DNA of 64,000 nt from Streptomyces sannanensis (GTDB lineage: Bacteria; Actinomycetota; Actinomycetes; Streptomycetales; Streptomycetaceae), in assembly GCF_039536205.1 (NCBI RefSeq), contig NZ_BAAAYL010000001.1, positions 5,890,001 to 5,954,000 on the forward strand. The letters run 5' to 3'. This document shows positions 28,393 through 37,716 of the stretch, piece by piece. Position numbers and translations under genes: made by a program. Under the pieces are notes generated by a model. The model was given only the letters and a program-made list of their open reading frames with translations, was not told where the DNA came from and did no database searches. The stretch's first letter is position 1, and each line of letters starts with the position of its first letter.

Positions 28393-28574
28393 GCACCAGC
28401 GACGAGCTGAACTGGTTCAAGAGCAGCTACAGCGGTTCCCAGGGCGACGACTGTGTAGAGGTCGCGTACCGGCCCGGTGCCGTGTACGTCCGGGACTCCA
28501 AGGAGACGGAGGGGCCGCGCTTCGCCGTGCGCCCGACGGCTTGGGTGTATTTTGTCGGATACATCACCCTTTGA
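28389..28574 (+). CDS. DUF397 domain-containing protein
   Basis: A 61-residue protein with the full DUF397 pattern: LNWFKSSYSGSQGDDCVEVA, then VYVRDSKETEGPRFAVRPTAW. DUF397 proteins are small partners of XRE/DUF5753 regulators in Streptomyces, acting as antitoxin-like or regulatory partners. Here the partner regulator is only a fragment, so this copy may be an orphan. Confidence 0.85.
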   Translation: MSTSDELNWFKSSYSGSQGDDCVEVAYRPGAVYVRDSKETEGPRFAVRPTAWVYFVGYITL

Positions 28575-28580
28575 ATCGTC

Positions 28581-28623
28581 CGGCCTGCGCGACACGGGTT
28601 CGAAGCTCTTGTCGCGCAGGCCG
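28581..28623 (+). terminator. Strong hairpin terminator after the DUF397 gene
   Basis: Perfect 14-bp stem CGGCCTGCGCGACA (28581-28594) / TGTCGCGCAGGCCG (28610-28623) with a 15-base loop, followed by TTTGTCTT. It separates the orphan DUF397 gene from the BREX operon. Confidence 0.8.
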
Positions 28624-28772
28624 TTTGTCTTGGCTGTCCGTCCTTCACTGTGTCTCCTCATGTCACACCCAGCCACTAATATCTGAGCTGGGGGTTTTGT
28701 CATCCGTCCGGGACGGACGACTCCCGGCGGACTGTGACGCGCGGATCGAAGAGCAAAGGGCGGGGACGGGGC

Positions 28773-31700
28773 ATGCGGGAAGGCCGGTGGACCACGGTCA
28801 CCGAGTCCGAGTTCGACCATGAGCGTCGCGGCCTCGATGCCATCCGCGAGAAGCTGCCGGACTCCGACCCGTGGCGGGCCTGGTCGAACTTCACCTTCAC
28901 CGCGAACACCGGGCACGTCCGTGAGGTCGACCTGCTCGTGGTCGCCCCCGGCGGCATGTGCATGATCGAGCTGAAGGACTGGCACGGCTCGGTCACCTCC
29001 GAGAACGGCACCTGGGTGCAGACCACACCCGGTGGTCACCGGCGCACGCACGGCAACCCGCTGCACCTCGTCAACAAGAAGGCCAAGGAGCTGGCCGGGC
29101 TGCTCGGGCAGAACGGCAAGCGCGTGTGGGTCGGCGAGGCGGTCTGCTTCACCGACAACTCCCTGCGCGTCCGGCTTCCTGCCCATGACCAGAACGGCGT
29201 CTACACGATCGCCGAACTGATCAAGATGCTGGAGCAGCCGCCGCGGGACGAGCGCCGCCGGATCAGCGCGATCGACTCCCGCGAGATCAAGACCGCGCTG
29301 GAGCGGATCGGCATCCGCCGCAGCGACGCCGAGTACAAGGTCGGGCCCTACGAGCTGGATCGGAAGTCTTTCGACTCCGGACCGACCTGGGCCGACTACC
29401 AGGCCCGCCATGTCGAGCTGCCCGAGCTGGCCCGTATCCGTATTTATCTACGGGAACGCGGCTCGGACGCCACGATTCGGCAGTCCGTGGAGAACGCCGC
29501 CAGGCGCGAGGCGGCGGTCCTGAAGCGCTTCCGCCACCCCGGCGCCGTCCAGCTCAAGGACTACTACCCCTCCGGGCACTCGGCCGGCCCCGCGCTGCTC
29601 TTCGACTACCACCCGCAGACGATGAAGCTGGACGAGTACCTGGTCCAGTACGGCGAGAAGCTCGACGTCCTCGGCCGGATGGCCCTCGTACGGCAGCTCG
29701 CCGAGACCATGAGGTCCGCGCACTCCAGCCGTATCCACCACCGGGCGCTCGCCGCGCGCTCGGTGCACGTCCTGCCCCGCAACCGGGGCAGGAAGGGCCA
29801 GGCCGTGGGCGAGGAGGCAGCCTGGCTCAGCCCGCGCCTGCAGATCTCCGACTGGCAGATCGCCACACAGCGGAGCCTGGGCTCGTCCCAGGGCGGGGGC
29901 GCGACCCGTTTCGCGCCGACCGCGCTCTCCGCGATGCACATCGCCGAGGGCTCCGACCCGTACCTCGCGCCCGAGCTGACCGCGCTCAACGCCGACCCGG
30001 TGTACCTGGACGTGTACGGCCTCGGCGTCCTCACGTACCTGCTGGTCACGGGCAAGGCCCCGGCCGCCAGCCAGGCCGAGCTGCTGGCCCGGCTGGAGGC
30101 AGGGGAGGGGCTGCGTCCCAGCTCCCTGGTGGACGGCCTCTCGGAGGACATCGACTTCCTGGTGCAGGCCGCCACGGCGTACCGGCCGCAGCAGCGCCTG
30201 TCCACGGTCGACGAATTTCTGGAGATGCTGGAGATCGTCGAGGAGACCCTCACCGCTCCGGCATCCGCCGCGGCCACCCCCGAAGCCCCGGAGAAGGACC
30301 CGCTCGAAGCCGTCGCGGGCGATGTCCTCGCCGGCCGCTGGGAGGTCCGCCGCCGTCTCGGCACCGGCTCGACCAGCCGCGCCTTCCTCGTCCGCGACCT
30401 CGAGGCCGAGGCGAAGAAGACCCGCCCGCTGGCCGTGCTCAAGGTCGCCCTGTCCGACAGCCGAGGCGAGATCCTCGCCCACGAGGCCGAGGTCATGGGC
30501 CGGCTGCGCCCCGACTCGCGCATCATCCGCCTCGTCGAGCCGGAGCCGCTGCACATCGGTGGCCGTACGGTCCTCGCGCTGGAGTACGTCGGCGACGAGC
30601 GGGACGATGCGGGCAACGGCGAGGCGGGCGAAGGGACATCGCGTTCCCGCCGCCGCGAGGAGACGGTGGCCCGCCAGCTCCGCGAGGGCGGCCGGCTCCC
30701 GATCGACCAGCTGGAGGCGTACGGCGACTACCTCTTCGGCGCCGTCGACTTCCTCGAGGGCGAGGGCGTCTGGCACCGCGACATCAAGCCGGACAACATC
30801 GCGATCCGTATCCGCCCGAACCGCACCCGCGAGCTGGTGCTGATCGACTTCTCGCTCGCCGGATACCCGGCGAAGAACGTCGACGCGGGTACGGAGGGCT
30901 ATCTCGACCCGTTCGTCGAGATCATTACGCGCGGGTCGTACGACTCCCACGCCGAGCGGTACGCCGTCGCCGTCACCCTGCACCAGATGGCGTCGGGCGA
31001 GCTGCCCAAGTGGGGCGACGGGGCTGTGCTGCCGCGGATGACGGACGCGAAGGAGTGGCCGTACCCGAAGATCGAGTTTGATGCTTTCGACCCGGCCGTC
31101 CGCGACGGGCTCGTCGCGTTCTTCCAGAAGGCCCTGCACCGGGATGCCAGCAAGCGCTTCCCCGAGCTGAAGCCGATGCGGGACGCGTGGAAGAAGATCT
31201 TCCTTGACGCCTCGCAGGCCGTGCCGTCCAGCCACCGCACCCGGCATCCCGCGCCCGGCGAGAGCACGCCTGCCGCCATCGCGGAGGCAGAGCCGGAGAC
31301 CGCCGAGCAGCAGCGGGACCGGCTCGCCGCTGAAGTGACCCGCGATACCCCGTTGTCGGTTGCCGGTCTCACGGGTGCCGCGGAGTCGTTCCTGTACGGG
31401 CTTGGCATCACGAAGGTCGGCGAGCTGCTCGACTACAGCCGCCGCAAGCTCGTCAACGCCCCTGGCCTCGGCGCCAAGACCCGCAACGAGGTCCAGCGAC
31501 GTCAGCGCGAGTGGGGCGAGAAGCTGCGCGAGGTCCCTGTTTCGCCGCTCACCCCGCAGGGGCGGGCGGAGGCGAAGGAGGAGCTGGAGCAGCTGACCGC
31601 CGCGGAGTCGGCCGTCGTCGACGTGCTTGCATCGGCCCGCAGCCTGCGCTCCATCAGCCTCGACACCCTCGCCACGATCTTCGTACCGGCGATCAACAAC

Positions 31701-33380
31701 AACGGCTCGAACCGCAACAAGGCGGAGATGGTGCGGCTGCTGCTGCGCCTGCCCGACGAGCAGGGCGTACTGCCGCACGGCATCGGCGTCTGGCCCAAGC
31801 AGAAGGATGTCGCGGAGGCGCTGGGCCTGACGGCCGGCCGCATCCCGCAGATGCTCAAGGAGGAGCGCAAGCGCTGGAAGGACCACGAGGCGGTCCAGGC
31901 GCTGCGCGCGGAGATCCTGGAACTGCTCGCCGGAATGGGGCGGGTCGCCTCGGCAGCCGAGATCGCGGACGCACTGGCGGTGCGCCGCGGCACCCAGCTC
32001 ACCGAGCGCGAGCAGCGGCGTGCGCTCGCTCTCGCGGCGGTGCGAGCGGTGGTGGAGGTCGAGCAGCTCGTACCGGAGGAGGCCGAGTTCCAGCACCAGC
32101 CCAACCGCAAGGCGACGGATGAGTCGCTGGGCGCGGGCCTGCTGGCATTGGACGTACGCGAGGACGACGCCCCGGACACCCCGACCGCGCCCGGCCTGCT
32201 CCACTATGCGACGCGGCTGGGCAAGACGGCGGACCGGCTGGCCGAGCTGGACACGCTGCCGACGGCGGCGACGGTGCTGGTCGAGCTGGGCGCGCTGACC
32301 GTGCCGCCGGGCACGATCGACTGGGACGAGCGCCGCATGGTGGAGCTGGCGGCGGCGGCCTCGACGAACGCGGCCGCCACGCCGCGTCTTGAGGTGTACC
32401 CGCGTGACCTGCCGCTGGTGCGAGCACTGCGTCTCACACAGGCGGGCCTGCCGCGGCTGATCCCGGGTGTACCGGAGCAGCGGCAGCCCGGTCTGACTGG
32501 TGAGGACGTGCACGAGCGGGTACGGGCGCGTTTCCCGGAGCTGGTCATGCCGGACGGCCGGGGCGGTACGACGCACGAGCTGCCGACGGGCGGCCCGCTG
32601 ACGAAGGCGCTGCGTGACGCAGGCTTCGACCTGTCCCTGTCCATGCGCGAGGACACGAAGACGCTGCGGTACCTGCCGACCCGCATGGACCATGTCACCA
32701 GCTACCTCACGGGTGGGGCCTGGGGAACGTCCACCCGCGGTGGTTCGGTGACGCGATACGCGGACGACCCGCAGCTCGCGGGCGCGGTCCGGGCCGAGGA
32801 GCGCCTGCTTGCGTCGGCGCGGCGAGACGGTTACCGGGTGTTGACGGTACGTCAGCAGCTGACGCGGGACGCGGTGGTGGAGCTGGCGGGTGAGCGCTTC
32901 GCTGCCGGCGCCGTCTCGGTGACCGAGCTGTTCCTGGAGGCCATGCACGGGCTCGTCCCACCGGGGACGAAGCCGACGTGGGAGACGCTGCTCAAGGCGG
33001 ACGTGGCCGAGACCGGGTCGCGGGGCGCGATGAAGTTCGCGGAGTACGCGCGTACGGCGTGGGGTTCCGTCGAGCCGCGGGTACGGGAACTGCTCGGCGC
33101 TGGGAGTGGTCCTGTGCTGATGACGGAGGCCGCGGTGTTCGCCCGGTACGACGCGATGGGCGTCCTGGACCGCCTCGCGGACGCGGCCCGGCAGGGCGGA
33201 CGCGGCCTGTGGCTGCTCGTACCGCAGGGCGACCCTTCGCGAGAGCCGCGGCTCGGGCAGGTGGCCGTGCCGTACCAGGCCGGCCTGGGGGAATGGATTC
33301 AGCTTCCGGACACGTGGGTGCGCAAGGCGCACCTCGGGTCCGGCGAGGGTTCTGTGAGTGTCGAGGGAGACGCGAAGTGA
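28773..33380 (+). CDS. pglW: BREX-2 serine/threonine kinase PglW
   Basis: 1535 residues from ATG 28773 (GGGGACGGGG upstream); an in-frame GTG at 28734 would add 13 residues. N-terminal NERD nuclease-related domain (VREVDLLVVAPGGMCMIELK, Asp...Glu-x-Lys). A first, degenerate kinase-like region (about 190-490) lacks a proper HRD motif. A second kinase domain starts at LAGRWEVRRRLGTGSTSRAF (about 519), with catalytic VWHRDIKPDNIAIR about 667 and DFS in place of DFG about 691. A helix-hairpin-helix (LVNAPGLGAKTRNEV, about 885) and a long C-terminal half follow. In S. coelicolor PglW is a kinase needed for phage growth limitation. Its stop overlaps the pglX GTG (GTGA). Confidence 0.95.
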   Translation: MREGRWTTVTESEFDHERRGLDAIREKLPDSDPWRAWSNFTFTANTGHVREVDLLVVAPGGMCMIELKDWHGSVTSENGTWVQTTPGGHRRTHGNPLHLVNKKAKELAGLLGQNGKRVWVGEAVCFTDNSLRVRLPAHDQNGVYTIAELIKMLEQPPRDERRRISAIDSREIKTALERIGIRRSDAEYKVGPYELDRKSFDSGPTWADYQARHVELPELARIRIYLRERGSDATIRQSVENAARREAAVLKRFRHPGAVQLKDYYPSGHSAGPALLFDYHPQTMKLDEYLVQYGEKLDVLGRMALVRQLAETMRSAHSSRIHHRALAARSVHVLPRNRGRKGQAVGEEAAWLSPRLQISDWQIATQRSLGSSQGGGATRFAPTALSAMHIAEGSDPYLAPELTALNADPVYLDVYGLGVLTYLLVTGKAPAASQAELLARLEAGEGLRPSSLVDGLSEDIDFLVQAATAYRPQQRLSTVDEFLEMLEIVEETLTAPASAAATPEAPEKDPLEAVAGDVLAGRWEVRRRLGTGSTSRAFLVRDLEAEAKKTRPLAVLKVALSDSRGEILAHEAEVMGRLRPDSRIIRLVEPEPLHIGGRTVLALEYVGDERDDAGNGEAGEGTSRSRRREETVARQLREGGRLPIDQLEAYGDYLFGAVDFLEGEGVWHRDIKPDNIAIRIRPNRTRELVLIDFSLAGYPAKNVDAGTEGYLDPFVEIITRGSYDSHAERYAVAVTLHQMASGELPKWGDGAVLPRMTDAKEWPYPKIEFDAFDPAVRDGLVAFFQKALHRDASKRFPELKPMRDAWKKIFLDASQAVPSSHRTRHPAPGESTPAAIAEAEPETAEQQRDRLAAEVTRDTPLSVAGLTGAAESFLYGLGITKVGELLDYSRRKLVNAPGLGAKTRNEVQRRQREWGEKLREVPVSPLTPQGRAEAKEELEQLTAAESAVVDVLASARSLRSISLDTLATIFVPAINNNGSNRNKAEMVRLLLRLPDEQGVLPHGIGVWPKQKDVAEALGLTAGRIPQMLKEERKRWKDHEAVQALRAEILELLAGMGRVASAAEIADALAVRRGTQLTEREQRRALALAAVRAVVEVEQLVPEEAEFQHQPNRKATDESLGAGLLALDVREDDAPDTPTAPGLLHYATRLGKTADRLAELDTLPTAATVLVELGALTVPPGTIDWDERRMVELAAAASTNAAATPRLEVYPRDLPLVRALRLTQAGLPRLIPGVPEQRQPGLTGEDVHERVRARFPELVMPDGRGGTTHELPTGGPLTKALRDAGFDLSLSMREDTKTLRYLPTRMDHVTSYLTGGAWGTSTRGGSVTRYADDPQLAGAVRAEERLLASARRDGYRVLTVRQQLTRDAVVELAGERFAAGAVSVTELFLEAMHGLVPPGTKPTWETLLKADVAETGSRGAMKFAEYARTAWGSVEPRVRELLGAGSGPVLMTEAAVFARYDAMGVLDRLADAARQGGRGLWLLVPQGDPSREPRLGQVAVPYQAGLGEWIQLPDTWVRKAHLGSGEGSVSVEGDAK

Positions 33381-36300
33381 TCGACCGCAAGGCTCTGTTG
33401 GACAACCTGAAGCAGCAGGTCAAGGCGGTCGAGACCGACCTCGCACGGCAGGTGAAGGTCGTGGAGGAGGTCGGGACGCGGCTGCGCGGCGAGTACGACC
33501 AGGCGCGCAAGCTGGGGCGTACGGCGGCGACGTGGAACTCGTGGCTCGACGACCGCGTCACGCAGGTCGCGGTGGCGTGGGTCCTGGGGTCGGTCTTCGT
33601 CCGCTTCTGTGAGGACAACCGGCTGATCCCCGAGCCGTACCTGACGGGCCCGGACGGCGACCGTCGCGAACTGGCCGAGGCGCGTTACGACGCGTATGTG
33701 GAGGCGGAGGACGACCCGACGTACCGGGGCTGGCTGGAGCGCGCCTTCGAGGAACTGGGCGCGGGCCAGGCCGGCCGACTGCTCTTCGATCGCAAGCACA
33801 ACCCCCTGTACCAGATCCCGCTGTCGCACGACGGTGCGCGGGAGCTGGTCGAGTTCTGGCGCGAGCGCGACGAGTCGGGTGCGCTGGTCCATGACTTCAC
33901 GGACCCGCTGAACGAGGACGGCACGGAGGGCTGGGACACGCGGTTCCTGGGTGACCTGTACCAGGACCTGAGCGAGGCCGCGCGTAAGACATACGCGTTG
34001 CTCCAGACCCCGGAGTTCGTGGAGGAGTTTATCCTCGACCGCACGATGGACCCGGCGGTCCGGGAGTTCGGCTATGAGGACCTGAAGATGATCGACCCCA
34101 CGTGCGGGTCGGGTCACTTCGTCCTGGGCGCCTTCCGGCGGCTGGTTCGGCTGTGGGGGGAGGGTCAGCCGGGGCGTGACGTGCACGAGCGGGTGCGGGC
34201 TGCGCTGGATTCTGTGCATGGAGTGGACCTGAACCCGTTCGCGGTGGCTATCGCGAGGTTCCGGTTGTTGGTTGCGGCTATGGCTGCGAGCGGTGTACGG
34301 ACGCTGGCAGAGGCCGCCAGGTACGAGTGGCCCATCCACCTGGCTGTCGGCGACTCGCTCATCAAGGCCCGCCAGCTGGAACTGACGCTGCTGGGCGAGG
34401 ACGAGGACGGGGCCGACGACCCGCTGGCCTCGTTCGCCTACGCCACCGAGGACGTGCACGAGCACTCAGGGATCTTGCAGCAGGGGCGCTATCACGTGGT
34501 GGTCGGAAACCCGCCGTACATCACAGTGAAGGACAAGAAGCTCAACGCGCTGTACCGGGAGCTTTACGACGCCTGCGGGGGTACGTACGCGCTGTCGGTG
34601 CCGTTTGCGCAGAGATTCTTTGATCTTGCCAAGCGGGGGGACGCCGAGGGGCGTGGCTACGGCATGGTCGGGCAGATCACTGCCAACTCGTTCATGAAGC
34701 GCGAGTTCGGTACGAAGCTGATCGAGAGCTACTTCCGCGACCGTGTTGAGTTGACGGAGGTCATCGACACCTCCGGCGCCTACATCCCCGGGCATGGGAC
34801 GCCTACTGTCATCCTGGTAGGTAAGCGCCGTGATGGCAGCGGACGCTCGCATACCATTCGCACGGTGCGAAGCGTCCAGGGCGAGCCCGCAGCGCCGGAG
34901 AACGCCGAGGACGGTCTGGTGTGGAACGCGATCGTGGACCAGATCGACAAACCGGGCTCGGTGAGCCAGTGGGTGTCGGCGGACGACCTTGAGCGGGCGC
35001 GGTATTTCGCTAGGAAGCCGTGGATCTTGACCGACGGCGGGCTTGAGATGGTCGAGGCCTTGTCGGTGGCTGGCGTGGCACCGCTCAAGTCGCAGATTGT
35101 CCGGATTGGCTTCTACGGCGACACCCATGCTGATGACGCACTCACGATGCCGGCCCGGGTACTCAAGATGCGCGGCGCAGAACCGGAGTTTGTCAAGCGC
35201 ATCGGCGTAGGTGACGAGGTGCGGGACTTTGCCATTGCTGATGGCAGCTCTGTGATTCACCCGTACGACTCTTCGCGGTCGATTGCTCCCGTTGGCGTCA
35301 TGCCGAATATCGGGCGAATTCTGTGGCCTAACCGGACCGAGCTCGGAAATCGTTCGACGTTTTCGGGCCGTACCTACTTTGCCGACAGCCGTGCCTGGTG
35401 GGAATGGCACCAGCTCCCGAAAGACGACAGTGCCCACGAGTGGTCCCTGAACTTTGCTTTCGTAGCCACGCATAACCATGTTGCCTTGGACCGCAGTGGA
35501 CGTGCTTTCACTCGAACCACTCCGGTGATCAAGTTGCCAGAGAGGGCCAATAGGGAGGAGCACCTGCGGCTGCTTGGGCTGCTCAACAGCTCTACTGCTG
35601 GTCTGTGGCTCAAGATGGTGAGTCACAGCAAGGGGACAGAAGGGCATCAGTCTGGCATCAAGACCGAACTCTGGGAGCAGTTCTACGAGTTCACGGGAAC
35701 CAAGGTTCAGGAGCTCCCGCTCCCCGCCGAGTACCCCACAGCCCTTGCAACTGTGCTCGATACCCTTGCTCAGCAGCTCTCCACTACCAGCCCCTCCGCC
35801 CTAGCGACTGAGTCCACCCCCACTGCCCCCGCCCTCCGCGAAGCCAAGGCCCGCTGGGAATCCACTCGCGCTCGCATGATCGCCCTTCAGGAGGAGCTGG
35901 ACTGGCAGGTCTACTCCCTCTACAAGTTGTACCCCGAAGACCTCCGCGTCTCCGAGGACCCCAACGAGCCCAAAACCCCCCAACTCGCCCTCGGTGAGCG
36001 CGCCTTCGAGATCGTCCTTGCGCGTCGCGTCGCCGCAGGCGAGGCGTCCGACGAGTGGTTCAAGCGGCACAACTCCACCCCCATCACGGAGATCCCCGCG
36101 CACTGGCCAGCCCCCTACCGGGAGATCGTCCAGAAGCGGATCGACGCCATCGAGTCGTCCCGCGCCATCGGCATGATTGAGCGCCCCGAGTACAAGCGCC
36201 GCTGGGCCACCGAGGGCTGGGACGCCCTCCAGGAGAAGGCCCTGCGCTCCTGGCTGCTCGACCGGATCGAGAACCGGGACCACTGGTACGACGAGAACGG

Positions 36301-37000
36301 CCTGCCTACGCTCGTCACCCTCTCCCGGCTCACCGACGCCCTCTCCCGTGACGTGGACTTCGTCTCCGTTGCCAAGCTCTACGCGCCCCGCAAGGACCTG
36401 CCGAAGGTCGTCGCGGAGCTGCTCGCTGACGAGCATGTGCCGTTCCTCGCAGCCCTGCGCTACAAGCCTGCCGCCCTGAAGAAGCGCGCGGACTGGGAGC
36501 ACGTGTGGGACCTTCAGCGTCAGGAGGATGCCGCGCCCGACGAGTCGGCCAAGCGCAAGATCCGGGACTCCATCCCCGTACCGCCGAAGTACACCTCCGC
36601 CGACTTCCTGCGCCCCTCCTACTGGCGGGCGCGTGGCAAGCTCGACGTACCCAAGGAACGCTTCATCTCCTACGCCCAGACCAACACCCCTACCCCCGAG
36701 CTGTACGGGTGGGCCGGCTGGGATCAGCGGGAGCAGGCGCAGGCCCTCGCCACGTACTTCACCAACACCGCACTGTCCACCGAGGAAATCACGCCGTTCC
36801 TCGCCGGGCTGCTGGAGCTCCAGCCGTGGCTGTTCCAGTGGCACAACGAGTTCGACATGCTCTACAGCGTCTCCCCTGCGGACTTCTTCGCCAGCTACCG
36901 CCAGCAGAAGCAGGGCGAGCACGGACTCACCGATGACGACCTTCGCAACTGGCGTCCCCCGGCCGCAGCCCGAGGCCGTCGCGCCGCCGTGAAGAAGTAG
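33377..37000 (+). CDS. pglX: BREX-2 adenine-specific DNA methyltransferase PglX
   Basis: 1207 residues from GTG 33377, in a 4-base overlap with pglW. N-terminal coiled coil (LKQQVKAVETDLARQVKVVE). N6-adenine methylase motif I DPTCGSGHFVLGAF about residue 240 and motif IV VGNPPYI about 376. A target-recognition region follows (about 570-810), then a long C-terminal part. BREX methylases mark self DNA; in S. coelicolor PglX modifies progeny phage and is toxic without PglZ. The codons between about 34.8 and 35.8 kb are noticeably less GC-rich than the rest of the gene. Two G6 tracts (34155-34160, 34635-34640) are candidate slippage sites. The ORF is intact. Confidence 0.96.
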   Translation: MIDRKALLDNLKQQVKAVETDLARQVKVVEEVGTRLRGEYDQARKLGRTAATWNSWLDDRVTQVAVAWVLGSVFVRFCEDNRLIPEPYLTGPDGDRRELAEARYDAYVEAEDDPTYRGWLERAFEELGAGQAGRLLFDRKHNPLYQIPLSHDGARELVEFWRERDESGALVHDFTDPLNEDGTEGWDTRFLGDLYQDLSEAARKTYALLQTPEFVEEFILDRTMDPAVREFGYEDLKMIDPTCGSGHFVLGAFRRLVRLWGEGQPGRDVHERVRAALDSVHGVDLNPFAVAIARFRLLVAAMAASGVRTLAEAARYEWPIHLAVGDSLIKARQLELTLLGEDEDGADDPLASFAYATEDVHEHSGILQQGRYHVVVGNPPYITVKDKKLNALYRELYDACGGTYALSVPFAQRFFDLAKRGDAEGRGYGMVGQITANSFMKREFGTKLIESYFRDRVELTEVIDTSGAYIPGHGTPTVILVGKRRDGSGRSHTIRTVRSVQGEPAAPENAEDGLVWNAIVDQIDKPGSVSQWVSADDLERARYFARKPWILTDGGLEMVEALSVAGVAPLKSQIVRIGFYGDTHADDALTMPARVLKMRGAEPEFVKRIGVGDEVRDFAIADGSSVIHPYDSSRSIAPVGVMPNIGRILWPNRTELGNRSTFSGRTYFADSRAWWEWHQLPKDDSAHEWSLNFAFVATHNHVALDRSGRAFTRTTPVIKLPERANREEHLRLLGLLNSSTAGLWLKMVSHSKGTEGHQSGIKTELWEQFYEFTGTKVQELPLPAEYPTALATVLDTLAQQLSTTSPSALATESTPTAPALREAKARWESTRARMIALQEELDWQVYSLYKLYPEDLRVSEDPNEPKTPQLALGERAFEIVLARRVAAGEASDEWFKRHNSTPITEIPAHWPAPYREIVQKRIDAIESSRAIGMIERPEYKRRWATEGWDALQEKALRSWLLDRIENRDHWYDENGLPTLVTLSRLTDALSRDVDFVSVAKLYAPRKDLPKVVAELLADEHVPFLAALRYKPAALKKRADWEHVWDLQRQEDAAPDESAKRKIRDSIPVPPKYTSADFLRPSYWRARGKLDVPKERFISYAQTNTPTPELYGWAGWDQREQAQALATYFTNTALSTEEITPFLAGLLELQPWLFQWHNEFDMLYSVSPADFFASYRQQKQGEHGLTDDDLRNWRPPAAARGRRAAVKK

Positions 37001-37541
37001 CCGAAAATGACTCGGTGTTGTGCCCGTACGCCGACACCGAGTCTGCCGGACGAGGGGCCGCCGGGTGCGTGTGCCCGTGGCCTCCGGTCGGTACGCGCAG
37101 CACAGCCCAAACGGTCTTGCCGGGGGCGGCCGGGCGAGGGGTGACGCCCCAGTCGTCCGCGAGGGTGGCGACGAGGTGGAGGCCGCGGCCGGACTCGGAC
37201 AGGGAGTCGAGGGTCGGGGGAATGGACGGGGGCTGTTTCTCGGCACGTGTGTCGGTCACCTCGATGCGGAAGGTGTCCTCGGCCAGGGTGAGTTGAAGGT
37301 GGAAGTCCCGGCCGGGGATGTGGCCGTGGCGTACGGCGTTGGCGCTGAGTTCGGCCGTGATGAGGGTGAGCGTCTCGTTGGCCGGGGTCGTGTAGGGGTG
37401 GCCCCAGTCGTTCAGGCGGTGCGAGACCAGTCGGCGGGCGAGGCGGGCTCCGCGTGGGGTTGAGGTGAAGCGCATGGTGAACCCGTGTTCGGGTGTGGGG
37501 TGATGTGGCATACGCCCGTTCGGGGGAGTTGCTGAATTCAT
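36927..37541 (-). CDS. RsbW-like anti-sigma factor / ATP-binding protein
   Basis: 204 residues with a GHKL HATPase_c fold. N-box region LITAELSANAVRHGHIPGRD, then FHLQLTLAEDTFRIEVTDTR, and G-box ESGRGLHLVATLADDWGVTP. The start is either ATG 37541 or ATG 37511. The last 74 bases run convergently into the 3' end of pglX, giving a basic, low-complexity tail. Such stand-alone ATPases usually sit next to XRE/DUF397 pairs in Streptomyces, and here the XRE gene is divergent from it. It is inferred to bind a regulator or sigma factor. Confidence 0.88.
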   Translation of the reverse strand: MNSATPPNGRMPHHPTPEHGFTMRFTSTPRGARLARRLVSHRLNDWGHPYTTPANETLTLITAELSANAVRHGHIPGRDFHLQLTLAEDTFRIEVTDTRAEKQPPSIPPTLDSLSESGRGLHLVATLADDWGVTPRPAAPGKTVWAVLRVPTGGHGHTHPAAPRPADSVSAYGHNTESFSATSSRRRDGLGLRPGDASCEGRHR

Positions 37542-37716
37542 GCGGTCAACGGTCGCGGACTCTGCGTAGCGTTGAACAGGAGCGCTGCGCTGACGGGTGC
37601 GGGCTGTACACGTGGGCGGTGCGCTTGTATGTGGTGTCGGGCGTGACCGGTTCCTGGGCCGTGCGTTGGGCGGGTGGGTCCGGTGACTGCGATGGTCGTA
37701 CGGGAGGAGCCGCGGC

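Noticed and set aside
29448..33332. 1294-codon minus-strand frame opposite pglW
   Set aside because: Antisense shadow of a high-GC gene; the product is Arg/Leu/Gly/Val-rich with no domain, while pglW on the plus strand has clear kinase motifs.
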